Shown here in pieces: positions 16,837-24,312 of a DNA stretch of 46,380 nucleotides. Both the position numbers and the translations under genes were made by a program. Numbering within the stretch: position 1 is the first letter of the stretch; each line of letters starts with the position of its first letter. Under the pieces are notes generated by a model. That model searched no databases, was not told the DNA's origin, and was given only the letters and a program-made list of their open reading frames with translations. Origin of the DNA: an uncultured Eubacterium sp. (GTDB lineage Bacteria; Bacillota; Clostridia; Lachnospirales; Lachnospiraceae); contig CAKRGF010000021.1 of assembly GCA_934322085.1 (NCBI GenBank), forward strand, positions 1 to 46,380, read 5' to 3'.

Positions 16837-18018
16837 TTATCCTCTCAGTCTGATATACTGGTACTGTTCTACTGTCTTGCCATTTTCAATCATATCCTCT
16901 AATTCTGCGAATACATCTTTTACATCTTTAATCGTAAAATCGCGTCCGGCCAGACCGTATATATAATTCACTGCTTCAATCATTACCTTATTTTTAAACA
17001 AAGCTGCCGGCACTTCACTGCCAAGTGGTCCGCCATTGCCATTGTAGCTCTCACAACGGTCCATAACGGCAACTGCTTTGCAATTTGCCAAGGCTTTTGC
17101 AATTTCCTCTGAAGGGAATGGACGGAATACACGAAGTTTGAGTACACCAACTTTTTTGCCTTCTGCCCGAAGTTCATCCACAGCCTCTTTCGCAGTTCCT
17201 GCTGCCGAACCCATAATCAACATAATGTAATCGGCATCTTCTGTTTTATATTCCTCAAAAAGCTCAAAACCACGTCCGGTCAGCTCTTTGTATTTTTTGG
17301 CAACTTCCTTGATAACTTCTTTCGAATTTTCAAGTGCCACTTCCTGATTTTTCTTTGCTTCCATCGCATAATTGGAAACAGAATACGGTCCTACCGCAAT
17401 CGGTTTGCCGGGATTTAACAAAAATTCTTCCGGATGATACTCACCGACAAAATCTTTGACCGCTTCATCTTCCAAAAGCGTAATATTTTCCACGGCGTGG
17501 CTTGTAATAAATCCATCCTGACAAATCATAACCGGAAGATGTACTCTCGTATCTTCCGCAATCGGATATGCCTGAATAAAGTTGTCATACGCTTCCTGAT
17601 TATTTTCTGCGTAAATCTGAATCCAGCCGGTATCTCTTGCGCCCATACCATCGGAGTGGTCGCAGTTAATATTAATCGGACCGGATAATGTACGATTTAC
17701 CAATGCCATAACAAGTGGCAAACGGTTCGATGCAGCAAGAAGAAGCTCTTCCCACATAAGTGCAAGTCCCGCAGAGGAAGTAGCCGTCAGACTTCTCGCA
17801 CCTGCTGCCTCGGCACCAATCGTTGCACTCATGGAAGAATGTTCACTCTCCACCGGGATAAACTCGGTGTCCATTTCTCCATTTGCAATATAGGTAGAAA
17901 CCATCTGTGGAATCTCCGTCGAAGGAGTAATTGGAAATGCCGGCATAACATCCGGATTAATCTGGCGGATTGCATACGAAACCGCTTCATTTCCTGACAT
18001 ACGTTCTTTAATTGCCAT
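16837..18018 (-). CDS. porA: 2-oxoacid:ferredoxin oxidoreductase, alpha subunit
   Basis: Alpha subunit (393 aa) with the N-terminal pyrimidine-binding domain that completes the TPP site (FPITPSTEIPQ and AEAAGARSLTATSSAGLALM, typical of PorA), and a C-terminal transketolase-like domain. Its ATG overlaps the porD stop (TAATG), indicating coupled translation. In most Clostridia pyruvate is oxidised by a single-chain PFOR; this split form resembles the archaeal/Thermotoga type and may be a second enzyme. Confidence 0.9.
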   Translation of the reverse strand: MAIKERMSGNEAVSYAIRQINPDVMPAFPITPSTEIPQMVSTYIANGEMDTEFIPVESEHSSMSATIGAEAAGARSLTATSSAGLALMWEELLLAASNRLPLVMALVNRTLSGPININCDHSDGMGARDTGWIQIYAENNQEAYDNFIQAYPIAEDTRVHLPVMICQDGFITSHAVENITLLEDEAVKDFVGEYHPEEFLLNPGKPIAVGPYSVSNYAMEAKKNQEVALENSKEVIKEVAKKYKELTGRGFELFEEYKTEDADYIMLIMGSAAGTAKEAVDELRAEGKKVGVLKLRVFRPFPSEEIAKALANCKAVAVMDRCESYNGNGGPLGSEVPAALFKNKVMIEAVNYIYGLAGRDFTIKDVKDVFAELEDMIENGKTVEQYQYIRLRG

Positions 18019-18323
18019 TAGATATTTCCCTCCTTCATCTCAATTGCACCAAATGGGCATACTTTAGCACAAATGCCGCAGCCCTTACAATGGTCATAGT
18101 CAAATTCGCCGCGCTTTCCATCTTTAACCGGAATACTGCAGTCCGGGCAAACCGGGGTGCAGAGCAGGCATTGTTTACATTTATCCGCAACATAAATCGG
18201 GGTATTCGTGCGCCACTCACCGGTATTAAAAAGTTTTGAAGTACCGCCCGCAAAAACCATCAAGCCTTCTGTCAAATCCTGATGTGGTGTTTTTTCGTTG
18301 ATTTTCGTAACATCTGTTCTCAC
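18018..18323 (-). CDS. porD: 2-oxoacid:ferredoxin oxidoreductase, delta (2x[4Fe-4S]) subunit
   Basis: Ferredoxin-like subunit of 101 aa. Two cluster motifs, CKQCLLCTPVCPD and CKGCGICAKVCPFGA, both carry complete CxxCxxCxxxCP-type ligands. It shuttles electrons from the TPP-bound intermediate to external ferredoxin. Its start overlaps the porC stop by 4 bp (ATGA) and its stop overlaps porA, so all three are translationally linked. Confidence 0.92.
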   Translation of the reverse strand: MRTDVTKINEKTPHQDLTEGLMVFAGGTSKLFNTGEWRTNTPIYVADKCKQCLLCTPVCPDCSIPVKDGKRGEFDYDHCKGCGICAKVCPFGAIEMKEGNI

Positions 18324-18925
18324 GCCATTGCCTCCTTATCTTTCTGAATATCGATGGAAACAACGTCAAAGGCACGCTCCAACGCTTCCATATTACCGTC
18401 AATTACTTCCGGTTTCTTTGCAAATTTATGTTCATAAGAAGCTCTCATTTCATGAATAAAAGTCTCTTTTTCCATCACTTCACTGACCGCTACCGTAGCT
18501 GCTAACATCGGTGAGTTCGGGAAATTCTTTCCTAATGTCTCCACGGAAATATGTCTGGCATCAATCGCATAAACACGACCTTTGTAGCCATTGAGTTTCG
18601 GAATCATGTCCTCTCTCTTTTTCGGTGTATTAATAATAATTGCACCTGTTTCCTTCAAACCGGCTGTCACATCAACTGAATCCAAAAGTGTCTCATCCAC
18701 AACTACCACATAATCCGGGTGGTAAATGTTTGAATGTACGCGAATCACATCGGAACTGATGCGGTTGTACGCCGTAATCGGTGCTCCCATACGCTCCGGA
18801 CCATATTCCGGAAATCCCTGCACGTTCTGACCCGTTTTGAACGCTACATCCGCAAGCAAAAGTGCTGCCGTCTTGGCACCCTGACCGCCGCGGCCGTGCC
18901 ATCTGATTTCGATACCGTTCTTCAT
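18320..18925 (-). CDS. porC: 2-oxoacid:ferredoxin oxidoreductase, gamma subunit
   Basis: Gamma subunit, 201 aa from the ATG at 18925, which lies 11 nt after AAGGAG. An in-frame TTG three codons earlier is only 2 nt from that site and is unlikely. RWHGRGGQGAKTAALLLADVA at the N-terminus is the glycine-rich signature of this CoA-interacting subunit. First gene of the operon; a good promoter lies about 75 bp upstream, divergent from the HD-GYP gene. Confidence 0.9.
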   Translation of the reverse strand: MKNGIEIRWHGRGGQGAKTAALLLADVAFKTGQNVQGFPEYGPERMGAPITAYNRISSDVIRVHSNIYHPDYVVVVDETLLDSVDVTAGLKETGAIIINTPKKREDMIPKLNGYKGRVYAIDARHISVETLGKNFPNSPMLAATVAVSEVMEKETFIHEMRASYEHKFAKKPEVIDGNMEALERAFDVVSIDIQKDKEAMA

Positions 18926-19001
18926 CGTTCTCAAATCTCCTTCTATCCTTCATCCATTGGGTGCAAAATTTTCTCAATAACGTTTTGACCCAGCATATCC
19001 T

Positions 19002-19029
19002 ATTATATCGTAGGAAAAACAAATGTAAA
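19002..19029 (-). promoter_or_regulatory. Promoter of the por operon
   Basis: Minus-strand TTTACA (19024-19029), 16 bp, TATAAT (19002-19007), giving a leader of roughly 70 nt before porC. Confidence 0.65.
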
Positions 19030-19048
19030 GCGAAAATGTTTAATTTTG

Positions 19049-19079
19049 TTCACTTTTGAAGTGAATTATTTTCACTGTG
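19049..19079. promoter_or_regulatory. Inverted repeat between the divergent por and HD-GYP promoters
   Basis: TTCACTT-TTG-AAGTGAA (19049-19065) is a perfect 7-bp inverted repeat, followed by a further TTCACT half-site at 19071-19076. It lies between the por -35 and the HD-GYP -35, a plausible operator for either or both; the regulator is unknown. Confidence 0.4.
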
Positions 19080-19109
19080 AGTTTTTTTCAATTTTCTACG
19101 GGCAAACGG

Positions 19110-19138
19110 TTGGAACAAGCCCCAATTTATGTTATACT
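19110..19138 (+). promoter_or_regulatory. Promoter of the HD-GYP gene
   Basis: TTGGAA (19110-19115), 17 bp, TATACT (19133-19138), about 34 bp upstream of the proposed start at 19172. It supports the downstream start, because the longer reading frame would begin upstream of this promoter. Confidence 0.6.
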
Positions 19139-19171
19139 ACTAACAGAAACATTAAAGGAGATTGGATTTCA

Positions 19172-20275
19172 TTGATTAAGCGATTTTATGTACCAACTTC
19201 CAAACTAGAAGAAGGCATGCAGATTGATCAGGCCATCAAAGACCGATTGGACCGTACACTCATTGCCCGTGGCTCTGCTTTGGATGCTTATTTGATTGAA
19301 GGCCTGAAAAAACGAGGCATACACGGAGTATACATAAAGACAGGTGAGGAAGACCCGGAGGAAAAACCGGAGGAAGAAACACTCACCCCTTTTGTACGCA
19401 ATAAAATCGAAAAATACCGCACAGAAGACCCAAGAAAAGTTCATTTATCAGAGAGTGTAAAAAAACGCGTATCCGAGGGAATCCAGTATTTATATAACAA
19501 TTCAGACTCACCGGAATTCACAAACACTTCCGCCAAAATAACAAATGACTTGATTCACGCCATTGATCACAACGACGCTTTGGCGGTTGATATCAGTGCG
19601 CTCAAAACAAGCGATGAATATACGTTTAAACACAGTGTGGATGTCGCTACCATCTCCATGATTATTGCGAGAAACTTGGGCATGTCAAGCAAAGATGTTT
19701 ATAATATCGGTATCGCCGGACTATTACACGATATGGGAAAATCAAAAATTCCATCCGAAATTTTAAACAAGCCGGCACGCTTAACGGACGAAGAATTTGC
19801 CATTATGAAACAGCACTCTGAACTTGGCTATAACATATTAAAAGAGAAAAAAGAATTTCACGGTGCCATTTCGCTTGCCGTACTGCAGCATCATGAAAAA
19901 ATGAACGGAACCGGATATCCATTTGGATACGCTTCCGATAAAATTGTACCTTATGCAAAAATTCTGTCCATTGCGGACGTTTACGACGCTCTAGTAACCG
20001 AGCGTCCTTACAAAAAATCATTTTCCCAGCGCACCGCCGTGGAAATGATTATGTCAATGACCGCCGAGTTAGATATCACTGCCATGCGCAGTTTCATGGA
20101 GAGCGTCATTCTCTACCCGGTTGATACAACCGTTTCGCTGAGCAATGGGGAACAGGCCCGCGTTGTAGAAAATAAACCAAATGCCGTCCTTCGTCCCACC
20201 GTCGTAGGACTAAAGAGCGGCATTGTTTACAATCTTTCGGAAGACTTAACTTGTGCTTCCATCGTTATTCAATAG
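19172..20275 (+). CDS. HD-GYP domain cyclic-di-GMP phosphodiesterase
   Basis: Cytoplasmic protein of 367 aa expected to hydrolyse c-di-GMP. Counted from the TTG at 19172 (AAAGGAG 11 nt upstream), it begins IKRFYVPTSKLEEGMQ, typical of the family's N-terminal region. The metal-binding HDMGK is at 186-190, H215 follows, and HHEKMNGTGYP at 240-250 is the GYP signature, so the active site looks intact. No receiver or membrane domain is attached. Start choice is the least certain part: an ATT two codons upstream is better spaced but rarer as a start codon. Confidence 0.9.
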   Translation: MIKRFYVPTSKLEEGMQIDQAIKDRLDRTLIARGSALDAYLIEGLKKRGIHGVYIKTGEEDPEEKPEEETLTPFVRNKIEKYRTEDPRKVHLSESVKKRVSEGIQYLYNNSDSPEFTNTSAKITNDLIHAIDHNDALAVDISALKTSDEYTFKHSVDVATISMIIARNLGMSSKDVYNIGIAGLLHDMGKSKIPSEILNKPARLTDEEFAIMKQHSELGYNILKEKKEFHGAISLAVLQHHEKMNGTGYPFGYASDKIVPYAKILSIADVYDALVTERPYKKSFSQRTAVEMIMSMTAELDITAMRSFMESVILYPVDTTVSLSNGEQARVVENKPNAVLRPTVVGLKSGIVYNLSEDLTCASIVIQ

Positions 20276-20287
20276 ACACGATTTTAT

Positions 20288-20956
20288 TTAATCCACCATA
20301 CGAATACTTTCAATGACCGGCTGATCTGCTTTTTCAACCGTACCGTTACCGTCAGTTGGCGTAACATCTTCACAAATCTTATCGACAACACTCATACCCT
20401 TTGTCACTTTTCCGAATGCAGCATACTCACCATCTAAATAGGTCGAATCCTGATGCATAATAAAGAACTGAGAACTTGCGCTGTCCGGGTCAGAGGAACG
20501 TGCCATGGAAATCACACCTCTTTTATGGGAAATGTTATTCTCTACTCCATTGGAAGAAAATTCACCTTTAATCGTCTCATCCGAACCACCGGTTCCGTTT
20601 CCTAACGGATCACCACCCTGAATCATAAATCCGGACATAATGCGGTGAAATGTCAAACCATCATAAAACTTTTCGTTTACTAATTTAACAAAGTTTGCAA
20701 CCGTAATCGGTGCCGTATCACCGTCTAACTCCACCTCAATCGTGCCATAATTTTTTACTTTGATTTCTGCGTGATGCTTTCCTTTTGTATCGGTTGTTTT
20801 TGATTCCGGCTTTTTTGTTGCCTCGGCTGTCTCCGTAGCTTTTGGTGCCTTTGTCGCCTTTGTCTCGCTCGTTGTGTCAGATTTTGAACCTCCACATGCA
20901 CTAAGCCCCATTACAAGAACTGCCAATACAAGCAGAAAACTAAATTTCTTTTTCAT
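20288..20956 (-). CDS. Secreted cyclophilin-type peptidyl-prolyl isomerase lipoprotein
   Basis: Protein of 222 aa counted from the ATG at 20956 (AAAGGAG 11 nt upstream). A signal peptide ends in the lipobox LSAC, so it should be anchored outside the membrane. A Ser/Thr/Lys-rich linker (residues 25-60) precedes a cyclophilin domain with FHRIMSGFMIQGGD, SASSQFFIMH and AFGKV, the proline-isomerase core. The likely job is folding of exported proteins. It converges with the HD-GYP gene (12 bp gap). Confidence 0.93.
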   Translation of the reverse strand: MKKKFSFLLVLAVLVMGLSACGGSKSDTTSETKATKAPKATETAEATKKPESKTTDTKGKHHAEIKVKNYGTIEVELDGDTAPITVANFVKLVNEKFYDGLTFHRIMSGFMIQGGDPLGNGTGGSDETIKGEFSSNGVENNISHKRGVISMARSSDPDSASSQFFIMHQDSTYLDGEYAAFGKVTKGMSVVDKICEDVTPTDGNGTVEKADQPVIESIRMVD

Positions 20957-20991
20957 GTTACTAAATTCTCCTTTCAAACGTCATTGTTCCC

Positions 20992-21020
20992 ATTATAGCG
21001 AATCGCTGCCTTTTATGCAA
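20992..21020 (-). promoter_or_regulatory. Promoter of the cyclophilin gene
   Basis: Minus-strand TTGCAT (21015-21020), 17 bp, TATAAT (20992-20997), about 36 bp upstream of the ATG. Confidence 0.65.
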
Positions 21021-21074
21021 GTTTGGGAAAGCATTTCACGTTCTTTTGATTTTCCATCTTTCGTGTTGTCTTTT

Positions 21075-21374
21075 CTATTCACTGACGATATCGCCACATA
21101 ACCGGTCGGTCACAATTTCCTTGCATCTTTCTCTATGTGCCACATGAAGTGGGTGGTTCATAAACTTCTTTAACGATTCCTCATCTGTAAATTCTGCATA
21201 AAAAACAAGGTCATAGCCACCGGCAAAATTGCGGTTTATCTCTGCATGCAAAAGTCCCTCTATATTTCCATTCATCGTAGCCACTGACTGCTGCATAAAA
21301 CGAAGGGATTCCTCCTGTGTATGCTCCTCTTTCACTTTCTCCGTGTAATTCCAAAATAAAATATGTCTTATCAT
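21075..21374 (-). CDS. Dabb family (stress-responsive A/B barrel) protein
   Basis: A 99-aa dimeric ferredoxin-like alpha/beta barrel protein. It begins MIRHILFWNYTE and contains VFYAEFTDEESLKKFMNHPLHVAHR, the characteristic core of the family. Members are small and mostly of unknown function. Its ATG overlaps the stop of the trmH gene by 4 bp, so it is co-translated with it. Confidence 0.85.
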   Translation of the reverse strand: MIRHILFWNYTEKVKEEHTQEESLRFMQQSVATMNGNIEGLLHAEINRNFAGGYDLVFYAEFTDEESLKKFMNHPLHVAHRERCKEIVTDRLCGDIVSE

Positions 21375-22195
21375 CGTTTTACCTCCTTATTTCCTAACTC
21401 CCAAAAAGCGACTGCGCTTGCCGCCGCTACATTCAGTGAATCAACGCCATGTGACATCGGTATTTTGATGGTGTAATCACTTTGTTTTATTGTCTGTGGC
21501 ATAAGCCCTTCTCCTTCGGTTCCCAGAATGATAGCAAGTTTTTCTTCTTCTTTCAGTTTCTCATCCGCAATTGAAACCGTATCCTCACACAGTGCCATTG
21601 CCGCCGTTTTATAGCCAAGTTTGTGCAGCCTGCTCACATAGGTTTCCTCATCCGGTAGAAAACTCCACGGAACCTGAAACACGGTTCCCATACTTACCCG
21701 CACCGCACGGCGGTATAAGGGGTCGCTGCAATCCGGTGTAAGCAGGACGGCATCCATTGAAAGTGCCGCTGCCGAACGGAAAATCGCACCTACATTCGTT
21801 GGATTCACCACGTTTTCTAAAACCGCTATCCGGCTTGCATTTTTACACACATGTTCAATCGACGGAAGTTCCCTACGGTACATCGCACAAAGCATCCCTC
21901 TCGTAAGTTTGAATCCCGTGATTTTTGTCAACACATCAAACGGTGCTGTAAAAATTGGAATCTCCGGGTATTTTTCGATAAATTTCCGCCCCTGCTTTTC
22001 GATGTGCGCCTCTTCCATGAGAAATGATACCGGCTCATACCCTGCTGCCAGTGCTCTCTCAATGACAATCGGACTCTCCGCAATAAACATCCCCCTGCCA
22101 TGCGCCGGGCGGTGTTTTAACTGCGCCTCTTTTTCACGCGCATAAAAATCAAGTGCCTCATCTGAAAAATCCGCAATCTTAATTATGTTTGCCAT
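21371..22195 (-). CDS. SpoU/TrmH family RNA 2'-O-methyltransferase
   Basis: Protein of 274 aa with a SPOUT (knotted) methyltransferase domain. Motif 1 NPTNVGAIFRSA (near 133), motif 2 ILGTEGEGL (near 218) and motif 3 MSHGVDSLNVAAASAVAFWE near the C-terminus are all present. It should methylate a ribose 2'-OH of tRNA or rRNA using SAM; the N-terminal substrate-binding region does not reveal the target. The usual three-motif order and length match RlmB/TrmH relatives. Confidence 0.9.
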   Translation of the reverse strand: MANIIKIADFSDEALDFYAREKEAQLKHRPAHGRGMFIAESPIVIERALAAGYEPVSFLMEEAHIEKQGRKFIEKYPEIPIFTAPFDVLTKITGFKLTRGMLCAMYRRELPSIEHVCKNASRIAVLENVVNPTNVGAIFRSAAALSMDAVLLTPDCSDPLYRRAVRVSMGTVFQVPWSFLPDEETYVSRLHKLGYKTAAMALCEDTVSIADEKLKEEEKLAIILGTEGEGLMPQTIKQSDYTIKIPMSHGVDSLNVAAASAVAFWELGNKEVKR

Positions 22196-22214
22196 CGTTT
22201 CTATGTGCTCCTTC

Positions 22215-22667
22215 TTATGCGTAAGTTCGAATCAGCCAGCGTAAGCGCTTCTTGGTCTCTGTAATTAACACCATATTACGTGCTAACGGCTGTCCGCTTC
22301 CGCCAGCCCATTGTGCCGCTTCCTTGGCTGCTTCCTTTTCTTTTTTCTTTATCCAGCGAATCTGTTTTTTCTTTAACACTTTTTTCTGCTTTGCCGACAA
22401 CCCTTTATAAAGCAGTTTGTATACACGATTGAGTTCTTTGTCCCAGATTTTGAATTCTTTGTAAGAATCCTGGTTCATTTCAAGCTGCGGACCATCATAC
22501 TTAAAGTTCTTTTTGCATTTGCGGTATATTTTATTGTAGCTTCGAATCAATGTCACCTGTCTTTTGCTCTGCTTTTTCACCGCCGCCGTTGCAGGAACCG
22601 CCATAGAAACTGCTGCCGTTGTAATTAACATCGTAAATAACATAACATATGTGATTATTTTTTTCAT
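22215..22667 (-). CDS. Secreted LprI/DUF1311-like protein
   Basis: A 150-aa exported protein. The signal peptide covers residues 1-28 (hydrophobic core, then VPATAA as a likely cleavage site). The mature part is strongly basic, and WDKELNRVYKLLYKGLSAKQ followed by a Q..WIKKKE stretch matches the helical pattern of the LprI-type domain (PF07007), named after a mycobacterial lysozyme inhibitor. The four cysteines usual in that family are almost absent (a single C), so the assignment is tentative. Own promoter upstream. Confidence 0.7.
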   Translation of the reverse strand: MKKIITYVMLFTMLITTAAVSMAVPATAAVKKQSKRQVTLIRSYNKIYRKCKKNFKYDGPQLEMNQDSYKEFKIWDKELNRVYKLLYKGLSAKQKKVLKKKQIRWIKKKEKEAAKEAAQWAGGSGQPLARNMVLITETKKRLRWLIRTYA

Positions 22668-22708
22668 AATTCAAACACTCTCCTTTTTCTATTGATATTT
22701 CTTCTTTT

Positions 22709-22737
22709 ATCATAGAATGTTATGTGCGTGACGTCAA
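22709..22737 (-). promoter_or_regulatory. Promoter of the LprI-like gene
   Basis: Minus-strand TTGACG (22732-22737), 17 bp, TATGAT (22709-22714). The palindromic element copy 2 begins 33 bp further upstream. Confidence 0.55.
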
Positions 22738-22769
22738 GGTCAAGTGTTCTCTGCATGCTTTCTGTTTTT

Positions 22770-22910
22770 CGGTAATTCTTTAGAAATGGTTTGTGTCTTG
22801 TGGGCGCTCTCGCTAATTGAGTGCGTAGCGGTATGGGCACTGAAACTACCAGTGCCACATACCGACGTACTCAAACCCACTCGTCACAAACCATTTCTAA
22901 AGAATTACCG
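22770..22910 (+). repeat. Palindromic hairpin element, copy 2
   Basis: A 141-bp element. The outer arms 22770-22795 and 22885-22910 are a perfect 26-bp inverted repeat. Inside, GTGGG/CCCAC, TTGAGTGCGT/ACGTACTCAA (one G-T wobble), CGGTATG/CATACCG and GGCACTG/CAGTGCC continue the stem up to an AAACTAC loop. Same orientation as copy 1. No T-run follows either strand's stem, so it is not a terminator. Confidence 0.85.
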
Positions 22911-23125
22911 GAATTCAAACACCATTGCATCGAACCTTTGACTCAATTCAAACAATCCTATTCTCTTTACAGCATAATATATAATTGATTTGCATAGGTC
23001 AGAGGATTCACCCCCATACAACCTAATTCATCAGAAAAAGGGAAAATAGTTGTCACAGAACCGATTAACCAACTTAGAATGATTAAATCGTGGCAAATTT
23101 TTTATGACACTTTATTTGGATTCCA
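22911..23125. other. Unique spacer between inverted repeat copies 2 and 3
   Basis: 215 bp, AT-rich, without a credible open frame, ribosome binding site or strong hairpin. It is bounded by hairpin elements in opposite orientation, so it could be an inverted-repeat-flanked segment, but it encodes nothing that I recognise. Confidence 0.4.
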
Positions 23126-23263
23126 GTAATTCAGTAAAAAGACTTTGCGTCTCGCGGGTTTTGAGTACGTCGGTATGTGGCACTGGTAGTTTCAGTGCCC
23201 ATACCGCTACGTGCTCAACGAGCGAAAGTGCCCACGAGACACAAAGTCTTTCTACTGAATTAC
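23126..23263 (-). repeat. Palindromic hairpin element, copy 3 (inverted)
   Basis: A 138-bp element. Arms 23126-23158 and 23231-23263 pair over 33 bp with three mismatches, and the core CGGTATG..GGCACTG / CAGTGCC..CATACCG with a GTAGTTT loop is the reverse complement of copy 2, so this copy lies in the opposite orientation. The outer-stem dinucleotide after GTAATTC is AG here, CG in copy 1 and TT in copy 2, each matched by its partner arm. Small open frames reading through it are by-products of the repeat. Confidence 0.85.
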
Positions 23264-23318
23264 GGAAAACAAAAAAAGTCAATAAATACTTGCCATATTC
23301 TAACTTCTCTCTGCATGC

Positions 23319-23349
23319 CAAACGGCAGCCCATTACAGACTGCCGTTTG
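23319..23349. terminator. Possible hairpin terminator between repeat copy 3 and the LytTR gene
   Basis: CAAACGGCAG (23319-23328) pairs perfectly with CTGCCGTTTG (23340-23349) over an 11-nt loop. The following plus-strand sequence is pyrimidine-rich but not a clean T-run, so its terminator role is uncertain. Confidence 0.4.
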
Positions 23350-23476
23350 CTTTCCCTCTCTGTTTGCCTTCGTCTTTCCCTTTCGTGTTTACCCTTGTGT
23401 TCACATATCCTCCTGTTATGTCTTTAGCCGTAACACAAATCTTACCCGAACTTTTTACAAATAGCAACCACTTTGG

Positions 23477-23511
23477 CACAAGCGGTAAAAAAATTACACA
23501 AACGGTAAAAA
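23477..23511 (+). promoter_or_regulatory. Direct repeat, candidate LytTR binding site
   Basis: CACAAGCGGTAAAAA (23477-23491) and CACAAACGGTAAAAA (23497-23511) are near-identical direct repeats 20 bp apart, ending 17 bp before the -35. LytTR-domain regulators bind paired direct repeats about two helical turns apart, so this is a likely autoregulatory site for the next gene. The link is inference. Confidence 0.55.
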
Positions 23512-23528
23512 TATTCTTTTATGCTTCT

Positions 23529-23556
23529 TTGTTTTTGTGTCAAAATATGCTACAAT
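23529..23556 (+). promoter_or_regulatory. Promoter of the LytTR/GHKL operon
   Basis: TTGTTT (23529-23534), 16 bp, TACAAT (23551-23556). The weak -35 with adjacent upstream direct repeats fits an activator-dependent promoter. Confidence 0.55.
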
Positions 23557-23598
23557 AAGGAAAATTTGTAAAACTTTTGGATTATAAGGAGATTAACT

Positions 23599-24312
23599 TT
23601 GAGAATTGCGATTGTGGATGATGATATACAAATGTGTGAACAACTACTCACTTTGTTAAATGAATTTCTCGGAGATTCTTCAGAAATATCGGATTATCGA
23701 AGTGGTGAAGAATTTCTGAGCGCTTGGGAGACTGCGGATTTTGACCTTATTATTTTAGATATTTTTATGGACAAACTGACCGGCGTGGATGTTGCCCGTA
23801 AAATCAGGGAACGAGACAGCAACGTAAAAATTGTTTTCAGTACAACAAGCAATGAATTTGCCAGTGAAAGTTATGAGGTAAATGCCTGCTATTATCTGCG
23901 CAAACCATTTGGGCGCGACAAAGTAAAGGTTATGTTAGACCGGCTTGACCTCGCAGAAATTGAGAAGATGCGTACGGTAAAACTTCCCGATGGCACCAGT
24001 GCCATCCTGCGCAATATTATTTATGTTGATTTTTCTTCACACCGGGTCACCCTTCACTGCAAATACGACGTTGACACAATTGTACGGACTTCTTTTTCCG
24101 AAATTGAGTCGCTCTTATGTGCCTATCCGTATTTTTCCAGCCCGACAAAAGGTATGTTGATTAATTTTTACGAAGTTGCTTCGCAGACCAATGATGTTTT
24201 TGTCATGAGCGACGGAAAAAGTATCCCAATTAGCCGACGTAAATCCAAAGAAGTTCTAGATGCTTATTTTACGTTCCGGTTTGAAAGATTACGAAATGGA
24301 GGTGGCAAATGA
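23599..24312 (+). CDS. LytTR-family response regulator
   Basis: A 237-aa regulator starting at a TTG placed 7 nt after AAGGAG. The receiver domain has D7-D9, phospho-acceptor D54 and K102 (RKPF). The LytTR DNA-binding domain occupies about 130-235, with VTLHCKYD, SFSEIESLL, YFSSPTKGMLINF and IPISRRK, a typical AgrA/VirR-like pattern. It overlaps the kinase gene by 4 bp. No agrB or peptide pheromone gene was seen, so the signal is probably not encoded here. Confidence 0.92.
   Translation: MRIAIVDDDIQMCEQLLTLLNEFLGDSSEISDYRSGEEFLSAWETADFDLIILDIFMDKLTGVDVARKIRERDSNVKIVFSTTSNEFASESYEVNACYYLRKPFGRDKVKVMLDRLDLAEIEKMRTVKLPDGTSAILRNIIYVDFSSHRVTLHCKYDVDTIVRTSFSEIESLLCAYPYFSSPTKGMLINFYEVASQTNDVFVMSDGKSIPISRRKSKEVLDAYFTFRFERLRNGGGK

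Noticed and set aside
22668..23598. agrB/agrD-like pheromone genes next to the LytTR/GHKL pair
   Set aside because: No membrane protease frame or short precursor peptide with a ribosome binding site was found; the interval is taken up by repeats and the promoter.
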